A stretch of DNA of 27,613 bases from a virus. The DNA is taken from positions 1 to 27,613 of IMG/VR virus record IMGVR_UViG_3300025543_005823; one strand, given 5' to 3'. This document shows positions 15,467-22,017 of the stretch, piece after piece. Position 1 is the stretch's first letter. Every line of letters starts with the position of its first letter. The translations under genes and the position numbers were made by a program. Under the pieces are notes generated by a model. That model did not search any database. It was not told the DNA's origin and saw nothing but the letters and a program-made list of their open reading frames with translations.

Positions 15467-16068
15467 TATATGAATTTGTTTTTTAGATTATGTTTATCAA
15501 CGATATTTTTTAATTTATTCCCATAATTGGGGTCTTCGGCGTAGTAATTATTTAAATATTCATAAAACTGTTGTTCTGTTTTTAACTGTGAAGTATATGT
15601 TGCTCTATAATAAGCATAATCTAATAAACAATCTTCCCATGATTTAAAATAAGCATGTCCACATTGAGTACCAATAGCAAGGTTTATTCGAGATTTAGCT
15701 TCCTTCATTCCAAACATATTATTATTTTCTAAAAACATTTTAGAAGTAAATTGACCTGATTCTAAATAGGCTTGGGCTAGAGCAATATGAGGAAATTTAA
15801 TGTTAAGTTCCTTAATTTTATATATAAATTTATCCTCAGTAAACTTATTTGCTTCTTCAGCTATTAATATTTTTTCATATTTTTGGTTTATTTGAGATAT
15901 CTCTGTTAAAGGCATATCAGGGATGAAAAACATTTGAAATATTTTAATACTTAAATATCCAACAATAATATTAGATAATATAAGTACTATATAATATTTT
16001 TTTAATAAATGTAATATATTCACCTTATCATATGTAAGGGACTTGTTGCAAAATTTGTAAAAACGCAT
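15466..16068 (-). CDS. Membrane-anchored glucosaminidase-like (GH73-type) peptidoglycan hydrolase
   Basis: This 200-residue protein has one hydrophobic segment near residues 25-49 (YYIVLILSNIIVGYLSIKIF) after a basic N-terminus, so the C-terminal domain probably faces the periplasm. The C-terminal half resembles the glucosaminidase/GH73 fold: IALAQAYLESGQF with a candidate catalytic glutamate E103, then ENNNMFGMKEAKSR and a YLNNYYAEDPNYGNKLKNIV ending typical of the family. Such enzymes cut the glycan chain of peptidoglycan. With the amidase endolysin at 20757 the phage would have two wall-degrading activities. It might act in lysis, or the anchor could be a signal-arrest sequence. Family call good, role inferred. 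Confidence 0.8.
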   Translation of the reverse strand: MRFYKFCNKSLTYDKVNILHLLKKYYIVLILSNIIVGYLSIKIFQMFFIPDMPLTEISQINQKYEKILIAEEANKFTEDKFIYKIKELNIKFPHIALAQAYLESGQFTSKMFLENNNMFGMKEAKSRINLAIGTQCGHAYFKSWEDCLLDYAYYRATYTSQLKTEQQFYEYLNNYYAEDPNYGNKLKNIVDKHNLKNKFI

Positions 16069-16098
16069 AACTTTTATTTTATTTTAATTTAATAACTT

Positions 16099-16611
16099 TT
16101 ATTTAAGAATACAGTTTTTTTTAGGTCTTCCTCTTTTTTTCCGAGAATTAAGGGAGTGGTCAAAGGTTTTGCGGACATAATAGTATAGTTCTTCTATTGT
16201 ACCATCAAAACCAATTATAAGATCATCATATTCTTCTTCAGAAATTACAAATTGAGATAGAAAATTTTCTTTAAGTTCTTTTAATAAGGATTCTTCATTT
16301 TTTTCAAAATCATCCCATAATCTTTTTCTACGTTGTAGATCAACTCCATTATTTTCTAATAATTTTTGTATGTCCTTTTTATATTCTTCATATTTAGTAT
16401 TAATTTCTATTTCACAATAAAGAGCTTGATAATAATAATGTGAATATTCAAATTCTTTATTTTTGATTCTATCTAAAAATGAAGCACCCTTAGGTAAAGG
16501 TTTATTAGGACTATCAAATCTTCTCCACCAAAAAAATCTATTATAGTTTAGAGGTTGAAGTTCTGAAATTTTTCTTTTAATATAATCAGGATTTGAGACT
16601 TTATATAACAT
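16099..16611 (-). CDS. Hypothetical protein with C-terminal AT-hook-like tail
   Basis: This 170-residue protein begins MLYKVSNPDYIKRKISELQP and is rich in aromatic and charged residues (NRFFWWRRFDSPNKP, YSHYYYQALYCEIEI). A helical middle (EEYKKDIQKLLENNGVDLQ) leads to the C-terminus NSRKKRGRPKKNCILK, an AT-hook-like motif with GRP flanked by basic residues. No enzyme motif seen. Similar GRPKK-type motifs occur in the genes at 2185 and 10919, but at the N-terminus. The leader before its ATG ends TTAAAGGTT. It could attach to AT-rich phage DNA, but only the tail supports that. Confidence 0.78.
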   Translation of the reverse strand: MLYKVSNPDYIKRKISELQPLNYNRFFWWRRFDSPNKPLPKGASFLDRIKNKEFEYSHYYYQALYCEIEINTKYEEYKKDIQKLLENNGVDLQRRKRLWDDFEKNEESLLKELKENFLSQFVISEEEYDDLIIGFDGTIEELYYYVRKTFDHSLNSRKKRGRPKKNCILK

Positions 16612-16663
16612 AACCTTTAATTTTAAAATTAATATACGAAACCTTTTTTACATCTCCAAGCTT

Positions 16664-17704
16664 TTAATATTCTATTTGATTATCTTTTAAATTTTGATAA
16701 TTTTTTAACTGTTCATTTAGATTATTTAAAGCTAAACCTTTTTTCTTAGATGAAACTGTAGAGTTTTGAATTTTATTGATTTCTTTTTTTAAAGAATCAA
16801 TTTTAAAATCTATTTCGTTATCTTTGATGGGTTGGGAGGGTAGTAGGGTTTGTGGGGAGGGTGAGGGAGGAGATGGTAGAGATCCATTATCTGCATCTAA
16901 TTTAGGTTTTAAGTTTTTGAATGATTGGTTTGTTGCTATAACTAAAGCAATGGCTAAGGGGTCAAAAACAAATATTAATATTAATATAAGCCAATTAGCT
17001 ACAGTTTTAAGAGGTTTACCTGTTATTTCACTCATATATTTTACTACACCTAATTCTCCATTTAACTCTTCAGTAGACTCTAAGTTTAAAATTTCTAATT
17101 CAAGTTTAGTTATACTATCATTTAAAATATCTATTTGTTTTGAGATCGTATCTCTTGATTGAATTGATAGTTCTAATTGAGTTTCAAAGGTTTTACGAGC
17201 CGCACTGGATGTGGTTGAGATGATTTCTCCTGTTTCTTTGTCTTTATATTCTATTCGTGTTCCTGAAGAGAGTTGTTTTCGGAGTTCTGAAATGTCTTCT
17301 GTTAGGGTGAGTTTTTCAGTTTGTTTTTCTTGTTTAGTGATTAAAAATCTAGTCTTTTTAGTCTCTATATTTTCTATAAGACTTTGATTAATGTTTAAGT
17401 TTGCGATATTTTCAGTAAATCCTTTACTTAGTAAACCATAAATTCCTATAGAGGTAATTAAAGATAATACTATTAAGGCTCCTGTTAAATATAATTTTAA
17501 GAAGATATATGTGTTTTTCCATTGATTATGAAGATATGTTGCAATTACAAGTTTAGAGAATTCTAAAAAAGATCCCATTATAATAACTGGTAAAGCAACA
17601 GCGCTAAAAACAACTGAAAGTCCTAATACACTATAGTAAGCAGCAGTAGTGGATAATCCTAAAGCACATATTAATAATATCCAAGGTAAGATTTTTTTAT
17701 TCAT
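16664..17704 (-). CDS. Membrane protein with four segments, long coiled coil and Pro-Ser linker
   Basis: This encodes 346 residues. Likely membrane segments are near residues 8-26, 28-50, 66-92 and 236-258. Between the third and fourth is a long charged region (about 100-215) with heptad-like spacing (KQTEKLTLTEDISELRKQL, later KQIDILNDSITKLELEIL), a coiled coil. After the last segment is a Pro/Ser linker (SLPSPPSPSP) and a second short coiled coil at the C-terminus. It is encoded downstream of another coiled-coil membrane protein and the two-component genes. The linker is encoded by a C-rich stretch whose other strand is a strong G-quadruplex motif (16829-16867). No function known; a membrane scaffold or channel is possible. 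Confidence 0.8.
   Translation of the reverse strand: MNKKILPWILLICALGLSTTAAYYSVLGLSVVFSAVALPVIIMGSFLEFSKLVIATYLHNQWKNTYIFLKLYLTGALIVLSLITSIGIYGLLSKGFTENIANLNINQSLIENIETKKTRFLITKQEKQTEKLTLTEDISELRKQLSSGTRIEYKDKETGEIISTTSSAARKTFETQLELSIQSRDTISKQIDILNDSITKLELEILNLESTEELNGELGVVKYMSEITGKPLKTVANWLILILIFVFDPLAIALVIATNQSFKNLKPKLDADNGSLPSPPSPSPQTLLPSQPIKDNEIDFKIDSLKKEINKIQNSTVSSKKKGLALNNLNEQLKNYQNLKDNQIEY
16829..16867 (+). other. G-quadruplex-forming motif
   Basis: The + strand holds seven runs of three or four G separated by loops of one to five bases (GGGTTGGGAGGG, then TAGTAGGG, TTTGTGGGG, AGGG, TGAGGG). This meets the usual G3+N1-7 definition several times over in an otherwise AT-rich region. It is on the template strand of the gene at 16664-17704, in the part that encodes the Pro/Ser linker. 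Whether it folds in the cell is unknown. Confidence 0.75.
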
Positions 17705-17756
17705 ATTAATAAATATAAATAACTATATCTAAGAAATCAAATACTTTTTAGCATTT

Positions 17757-18353
17757 TTACTTATTTTTTTCTGTGGCATACTTAACACCCATAATAGTAC
17801 CTATAATACTAAAAGAGTTAGTCAGAAGTATACCAAACAAATTTGACCAAGTAGACTCCAATATAGGATTCTCTCTTCCAGCAACCAAGGTAAAGGCAAA
17901 AAGAAATGTAGTAATTACACCTACTCCTAAAATTACCCACAAAGCTACAGTAACAATTTTTCCTATAAGTTCAAATTGGGTTTTTTTCTGCATTAATTCT
18001 AAATCTTCTAATGCTTTATCTTTACCTTTTTCAGCTTCTTGTCTTAATTTATCAGCTTCCCATTCAGCGTTTTTAGCTTCTTCTAAGGCTGATTGGAGCT
18101 CTTCCATAAGAGAATCATTTTCTTCTTGTTTAGCAATTAATTCTTTATTTTGTTGCTGGACTTGTTTAGTTACTTCTAGTCGTTTTTTACGGGTGGAGAC
18201 ATCTTTTTCTTTACAGAATTTAAGGTATTCCTCGAATTCTTTATCGCCTTTAGGAGCTTTAAGAAGTTTAAGGAAATTACCCTCTACATAGATTTTTTTT
18301 GTTTTAGCAACCTCTAGTAGAACATTTCTGGTATGTTCTGTTACTTCAACCAT
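17757..18353 (-). CDS. Coiled-coil protein with two C-terminal membrane segments
   Basis: This 198-residue protein has a soluble N-terminal 50 residues, a long charged helical region at about 55-125 (KQVQQQNKELIAKQEENDSL, then ALEEAKNAEWEADKLRQEA) that reads as coiled coil, and two hydrophobic segments near 130-153 (IVTVALWVILGVGVITTFLF) and 165-188 (LFGILLTNSFSIIGTIMGV). Its ATG overlaps the response-regulator stop by one base (TAATG), so the three genes 20046-17757 are translated in series. This close link suggests it works with the kinase and receiver, perhaps as the output or a membrane sensor; the sequence alone does not prove it. Confidence 0.82.
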   Translation of the reverse strand: MVEVTEHTRNVLLEVAKTKKIYVEGNFLKLLKAPKGDKEFEEYLKFCKEKDVSTRKKRLEVTKQVQQQNKELIAKQEENDSLMEELQSALEEAKNAEWEADKLRQEAEKGKDKALEDLELMQKKTQFELIGKIVTVALWVILGVGVITTFLFAFTLVAGRENPILESTWSNLFGILLTNSFSIIGTIMGVKYATEKNK

Positions 18354-18799
18354 TACCTATAAACTTTAAATGGGTTTGTTTTGTTTTTGTACCCTTCATA
18401 ATCATTTCTAAATTCTTCTAAACGAGGTTCGATATCATCTGATTTAATAATCCAGAATTGGGCTCCTGCTGCTTTAGCTTTTTCAATTTCTTGATTATCA
18501 TCCGAAGAAGAAATGATACCAATCACACACCCATTACCATATTCATGGTTAATTTTATCTACCATCTCAATTCCATTAAATGAAGAACCAATGATATTTA
18601 AATCAACAAACACACATTCAGGGCGTTCATGATTTACATCATCAGGGAACCATTCTTTAAATTTTTTATCAGCTTCATCTGATGAATTAAGGGCTTCTAA
18701 AGAAAGAGTGATGTCCAAGATGCTACATGCATCTTCAAACACTAAGTGAAATAGATCTTCGTCATCTATTAACATAATAGAGTTTATCATTGTGCTCAT
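18353..18799 (-). CDS. Receiver-only response regulator
   Basis: This 148-residue single-domain protein has the response-regulator receiver fold: acidic pair D12-D13 (MLIDDED), phosphoacceptor D66 (CVFVDLNII), the conserved Ser/Thr position in GIISSSDD (about S97), and K119 in WIIKSD. There is no DNA-binding or enzymatic output domain, so it probably acts by binding a partner protein, in the manner of CheY or Spo0F. The start overlaps the kinase stop by four bases (ATGA). A second ATG three codons in (MINSIML) is also possible. With the kinase at 18796-20046 it is a complete phosphorelay pair. Phage-encoded pairs of this kind are unusual. Confidence 0.92.
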   Translation of the reverse strand: MSTMINSIMLIDDEDLFHLVFEDACSILDITLSLEALNSSDEADKKFKEWFPDDVNHERPECVFVDLNIIGSSFNGIEMVDKINHEYGNGCVIGIISSSDDNQEIEKAKAAGAQFWIIKSDDIEPRLEEFRNDYEGYKNKTNPFKVYR

Positions 18800-20046
18800 T
18801 TAATTTTTATTTTTAATTTTGTTCCTGGGTTTGTTTTTTCTGCTATTATCTCGAAACCATGTTCTTTTAGTATGGCTATACATATGTTTAAACCTAATCC
18901 GGAGCCACTTTCTTTTTGGTCTTTTTTACGGGTATACGGTTTAGATAATTCGGTAAATTCTGATTGAGACATTCCTCTCCCATTATCTTGAACAACTAAA
19001 GTGTCACTATTTTCCATATAAATCATAACTGATTTAGTAGAACTATCATTATATTTTAACCCATTGCGGATTAAATTATCAATTGCAGTACAAAATAGAG
19101 GTTCATTAACCTCCACAATAGGGAGTTCATCTATTAAGACTTGTTTAGTATAGGAAGTAGATGATAAATAATTTTTTAAAATTTCTCCTAAATTATGTTC
19201 TTTTTTTTCTAATTGAACTTGTTCTTTAACAAGATTAGTAAATTCTTTTACTCCAGCATAAACCTTTTGTGTATGCTTTAATCCTTCTTCTAACATTCTA
19301 AGAGGAGCATCAATTTTTAATTCTTTAATTTGATCCTCTGATAATCTTCTTTTTAGAGAATTTAAACCTCTAGGCATATAAGTATTAATACCTGAATGCA
19401 TATCATGTCTTAGGATTTTTGCGGCGTGTTCTAAGTATGAGTTCTTTTGATTAACTATTTCTTCGGCTTCATGTTGAGCTGTAACATCTGTAGCAACTTT
19501 TAGTACAGTGCTATATTTACCGTTTTCATCTTTAATAGGAGTATAATTACCAAACAACCATTTTTTAGAACCATCTTTAGCTACTCGTTCAAATTCACCC
19601 GTAATACTTTCACCACGTCTTAATGTTTCCCAAAATTCAACATATTCTTTACTTTTTGCGTATTCAGGAGTAACCATTGAACTATGAGGTTTTTTAACCA
19701 TATTTTTTTCTTGACAACTCATCATATTACAAAAATTATCATTTGCTGTAATAATATAACCATCTACAGTTAGGGTTACAACTAAATTTGATTTACTAAT
19801 TCCTTCAAGTTGAGAGTTAATCTGGGATTCTCTAAGCTTAAATATTTTAAGAAATTCACCGATTACCATAAAGAACGGAGGCATAAATCCTATAATACAC
19901 ACATACCCAAATTGGGCTAAAAATATAGAATTTTCACATATCCCAAATACAATGCAAGTTTGTACTGCAAAAAAGATAAACATAATAGCCCCTGCTAAAG
20001 CAAGAGCTATTTTAGATCTTATTGATATACCTTCTAAAGCTGACAT
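18796..20046 (-). CDS. Membrane sensor histidine kinase with PAS domain
   Basis: This encodes 416 residues. Two membrane segments lie near residues 12-34 and 42-64 with almost no loop between them, so input is probably in or at the membrane. A PAS domain follows at about 80-190, including TLTVDGYIITANDNFC and the GEFERVAKDGSKKWLFG segment with a PAC-like end (STVLKVATDVTAQHEAEE). The phospho-acceptor is H214 in AAKILRHDMHSGI. The ATPase domain has the N box DNLIRNGLKYND (N324, N328), G1 DNGRGMS (354-360) and G2 GSGLGLNI (381-388). All catalytic boxes are present. It precedes a receiver gene by an ATGA overlap and follows lysis-type genes, so it may sense the host membrane or infection state. 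The signal and role are unknown. Confidence 0.93.
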   Translation of the reverse strand: MSALEGISIRSKIALALAGAIMFIFFAVQTCIVFGICENSIFLAQFGYVCIIGFMPPFFMVIGEFLKIFKLRESQINSQLEGISKSNLVVTLTVDGYIITANDNFCNMMSCQEKNMVKKPHSSMVTPEYAKSKEYVEFWETLRRGESITGEFERVAKDGSKKWLFGNYTPIKDENGKYSTVLKVATDVTAQHEAEEIVNQKNSYLEHAAKILRHDMHSGINTYMPRGLNSLKRRLSEDQIKELKIDAPLRMLEEGLKHTQKVYAGVKEFTNLVKEQVQLEKKEHNLGEILKNYLSSTSYTKQVLIDELPIVEVNEPLFCTAIDNLIRNGLKYNDSSTKSVMIYMENSDTLVVQDNGRGMSQSEFTELSKPYTRKKDQKESGSGLGLNICIAILKEHGFEIIAEKTNPGTKLKIKIK

Positions 20047-20222
20047 TTTTTAAAGCCGAGTTTTTCAAAGACCCATTTTGAGGGACAAAACTTGGTCCAA
20101 ACGCCAACATTAAGCATAACAATTACAAATAATACAACCCACCAGTTTGTATAAATTAAACCACCTAATAATACTAATGACATTAGAAGGTATACAGCTC
20201 TAATTGAGGTCCAATTTTTCAT
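20034..20222 (-). CDS. Small two-segment membrane protein, YgaP/DUF2892-like
   Basis: This 62-residue protein has two hydrophobic helices (AVYLLMSLVLLGGLIYTNW and WVVLFVIVMLNVGVWT) and a C-terminal FCPSKWVFEKLGFKKC. The pairing of two helices with a CP...LG...C end is like the DUF2892/YgaP membrane domain found in rhodanese-type proteins. It overlaps the kinase start by 13 bases and the upstream holin candidate by four, so it belongs to the same operon. It might be a signal partner of the kinase or a small lysis accessory. The family resemblance is by pattern only. Confidence 0.7.
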   Translation of the reverse strand: MKNWTSIRAVYLLMSLVLLGGLIYTNWWVVLFVIVMLNVGVWTKFCPSKWVFEKLGFKKCQL

Positions 20223-20641
20223 GATCTTTCGCCTTTATGTTTATCGATTTTATCTAAAATAATGTTTAATAACTCATTTTTGATAAAACCTGCCATAGAA
20301 GCATTTTTAAGAGCTGACATAAGTTGGAATACTATAAATGGGGTAATAACGGTTTCACTTAACCAACTTGTACCAGCAAAACCTTTTTCAATCATTAATA
20401 GAGCTGTAAGGATTATTTCCCAGGTTGCTAATGATTTTAATACTTTAAGGGCTTTATATGTTTTAAATCCTTCCCTTTTGATACCGGCTATTACACCAAA
20501 AAACCCATCTAATAGAAGTACAGCAGCCACCGCTAGATATTGTTCTACGTTTGCCATTGTTAAATCCATAAAATAGGAACAAATAAATCCTATTGATGCT
20601 GCTCCAGCTACTGTTACTTTCATGAATGTTGATTTGATCAT
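20219..20641 (-). CDS. Holin-like membrane protein (phage holin family 4-like)
   Basis: This 140-residue protein has three to four hydrophobic stretches, including VTVAGAASIGFICSYFM, QYLAVAAVLLLDGFFGVIAG and WEIILTALLMIEKGF, and a charged cytoplasmic C-terminus (LDKIDKHKGERS). The LLLDGFFGVIAGIKREGFKT segment, where a helix ends in a short basic loop, is like the Bacillus-type holin family 4 (toxin secretion/phage lysis holin). It lies just downstream of the endolysin gene and a 37-residue ORF. Holins form pores that let the endolysin reach the wall. The function is a good guess from pattern and place; it could be another membrane protein. Confidence 0.68.
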   Translation of the reverse strand: MIKSTFMKVTVAGAASIGFICSYFMDLTMANVEQYLAVAAVLLLDGFFGVIAGIKREGFKTYKALKVLKSLATWEIILTALLMIEKGFAGTSWLSETVITPFIVFQLMSALKNASMAGFIKNELLNIILDKIDKHKGERS

Positions 20642-20643
20642 CT

Positions 20644-20757
20644 TTAGTGTAGGGGTATAGTTTGTATAAAAGCGATTTTAATACGAATCCATAATCTTTG
20701 TTTCCAAGATAATGATTTAAATTCTTCTGTTTTATAAATATCTTCTAACTCTTTCAT
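20644..20757 (-). CDS. Small 37-residue ORF between endolysin and holin genes
   Basis: A frame of 37 codons begins at an ATG overlapping the endolysin stop by one base (TAATG) and ends two bases before the next ATG. The peptide starts MKELEDIYKTEEFKSLSWKQ and ends with a short hydrophobic, basic stretch (RLWIRIKIAFIQTIPLH), which could be amphipathic and membrane-associated. The exact fit to the gap supports a real gene, perhaps a small lysis regulator. Confidence 0.6.
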   Translation of the reverse strand: MKELEDIYKTEEFKSLSWKQRLWIRIKIAFIQTIPLH

Positions 20758-21638
20758 TACAAATTTACTAACATATCCATCAACTCTTGTTGTGGGAACA
20801 TATCTACTTTATCTTTTCTTATGTTAGTGTGAGTCCAAAGGCCTTTTACTCTTCCGTAATAAGCATCTTCGTTAAATTCGAAAGCATCAGCACCTTTTTC
20901 TTTAATTAAAGCAGGTAAACCCGCTCTAACATCAATGCTATCTCTTTCAGCAATCCATAAAATCCATTTATGTAAAGCTTCAATTTGAGCATCTGAGTAA
21001 CGATGCCATAATTTGTGTCCTCTAAATTCTTTTGATAATTCTACAATCTGTGAATCTGCGACTGTAGTACCTGCATAGGTTTTACCATTTACAACATAAC
21101 CAAAATTACATACTTCAATACCAACTGAATTTATATGCATTTTTTGGGAACCATTTTTACCTAAATGCCAACCATAATCTCCATGTGGGAATGCCTGTAC
21201 CATTTCTCCATCGTACTTATCATCGTTTCCTTTTACAGAAGGACCTCCTAATACGAATTCTGTAGCTACTGCACCTCTTGAATCATTAGCCCAGTTATCA
21301 ATTGTTTTGTATGGGTTGTGCCAACCTGCTGTGTGGTGTAAGAATAACCATTCAGCATTGATCGGACCTTGTTTATATTCACCTACTGGAAGGAAGTGTC
21401 TATGAATTATTAAACCGTTATCTGTTGTATAAACTTTTTCAGAAGCATCTGTAGTAGCTAACCCCATTGCATCCCATGTAGCAGGACCTACAATACCATC
21501 AGCCGTTAAACCATTTTCGGATTGCCATTTTTTAACAGAAGCTTCAGTTCCCTTACCAAAGATGCCATCAGCACCTATGTTTAAAAACTCTTGCAATTCT
21601 TTTACTTCTTTACCTTTTGAGCCAACCTTTAGTAACAT
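20757..21638 (-). CDS. Endolysin: N-acetylmuramoyl-L-alanine amidase with peptidoglycan-binding domain
   Basis: This encodes 293 residues. Residues about 3-60 form a PG_binding_1 domain (GSKGKEVKELQEFLNIGADG, GKGTEASVKKWQSENGLTAD, DGIVGPATWDAM). Residues about 75-293 form an amidase_2/PGRP domain: zinc-ligand-type H101-H102 in LFLHHTAG, GWHLGKNG, SVGIEVCNFG, and near the end THTNIRKDKVDMFP with H270 and the catalytic-region K277. It cuts between muramic acid and the peptide. No signal peptide is visible, so release should need a holin, fitting the two holin-like genes around it. It follows a small membrane protein gene by two bases. Confidence 0.95.
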   Translation of the reverse strand: MLLKVGSKGKEVKELQEFLNIGADGIFGKGTEASVKKWQSENGLTADGIVGPATWDAMGLATTDASEKVYTTDNGLIIHRHFLPVGEYKQGPINAEWLFLHHTAGWHNPYKTIDNWANDSRGAVATEFVLGGPSVKGNDDKYDGEMVQAFPHGDYGWHLGKNGSQKMHINSVGIEVCNFGYVVNGKTYAGTTVADSQIVELSKEFRGHKLWHRYSDAQIEALHKWILWIAERDSIDVRAGLPALIKEKGADAFEFNEDAYYGRVKGLWTHTNIRKDKVDMFPQQELMDMLVNL

Positions 21639-21640
21639 AA

Positions 21641-21871
21641 TTATTCTCCTTTTTTCGTAAATATTTTTGTAATACCATCAATACCAAATGAACCCAATGT
21701 GATGATCACAAAAGAGTTAAATACAGTATCGGTAATTACTAATTCTTTACCTAAAATACCTGTAATTACGTCTGCGGCAGCAAAAAGCACCATTACAGCG
21801 AATGAAGCAAACCCAACAATATTTTTTTCGTTTAGGTCATTACTGTCTTTAAATATATCTCTAAATGCCAT
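21641..21871 (-). CDS. Small holin-like membrane protein
   Basis: I start it at the ATG at 21871 (MAFRDIFKDSNDLNEKN, 76 residues), because an A-rich leader ending AAAACAAAATT precedes it; the frame is open to 21895. It has two hydrophobic helices (NIVGFASFAVMVLFAAADV and TVFNSFVIITLGSFGIDGIT) separated by a short loop and a lysine-rich end (KIFTKKGE), the layout of class II holins. It is the first gene after the nrdA terminator and candidate promoter, and the endolysin follows by two bases. Holin role is inferred from size, topology and neighbour. Confidence 0.7.
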   Translation of the reverse strand: MAFRDIFKDSNDLNEKNIVGFASFAVMVLFAAADVITGILGKELVITDTVFNSFVIITLGSFGIDGITKIFTKKGE

Positions 21872-21918
21872 AATTTTGTTTTTAATAAAATTCATCAGGG
21901 AAACTATTAGGTGAAACG

Positions 21919-21932
21919 TTTTATTATAAATA
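21919..21932 (-). promoter_or_regulatory. Conserved intergenic element, candidate late promoter (copy 3)
   Basis: The + strand again reads TTTTATTATAAATA. It lies directly beyond the nrdA terminator hairpin and about 48 bases upstream of the first lysis gene, a typical place for a new promoter. A fourth, imperfect match (TTTTATTATAAAAA, 21988-22001) lies inside the nrdA 3' region. No clear second promoter box was found. Confidence 0.45.
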
Positions 21933-21933
21933 C

Positions 21934-21962
21934 AAAAAGGTTAATGGAAACCCATTAACCTT
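21934..21962 (-). terminator. Intrinsic terminator after nrdA
   Basis: On the minus strand, a perfect 11-base-pair stem (AAGGTTAATGG / CCATTAACCTT) with a four-base loop is followed by TTTTT. It is about 55 bases past the nrdA stop and closes the replication and nucleotide block. On the + strand there is no U run, so it acts in the minus direction only. Confidence 0.9.
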
Positions 21963-22017
21963 AAACTTGTATATTAGGATATATTAGTTTTATTATAAAA
22001 ACATTATTGAAAACATA

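Noticed and set aside
17773-18291. 172-residue + strand frame opposite the coiled-coil gene
   Set aside because: It is the reverse shadow of a coding region with a clear coiled coil and membrane segments. It is Ser-rich, the mirror of Glu/Lys/Ala codons.
5845-21932. T4-type late promoters TATAAATA on the + strand
   Set aside because: The motif is present at 5845, 9463 and 21925 but points away from every gene in the window. I kept the longer element as a candidate promoter in the minus direction only.
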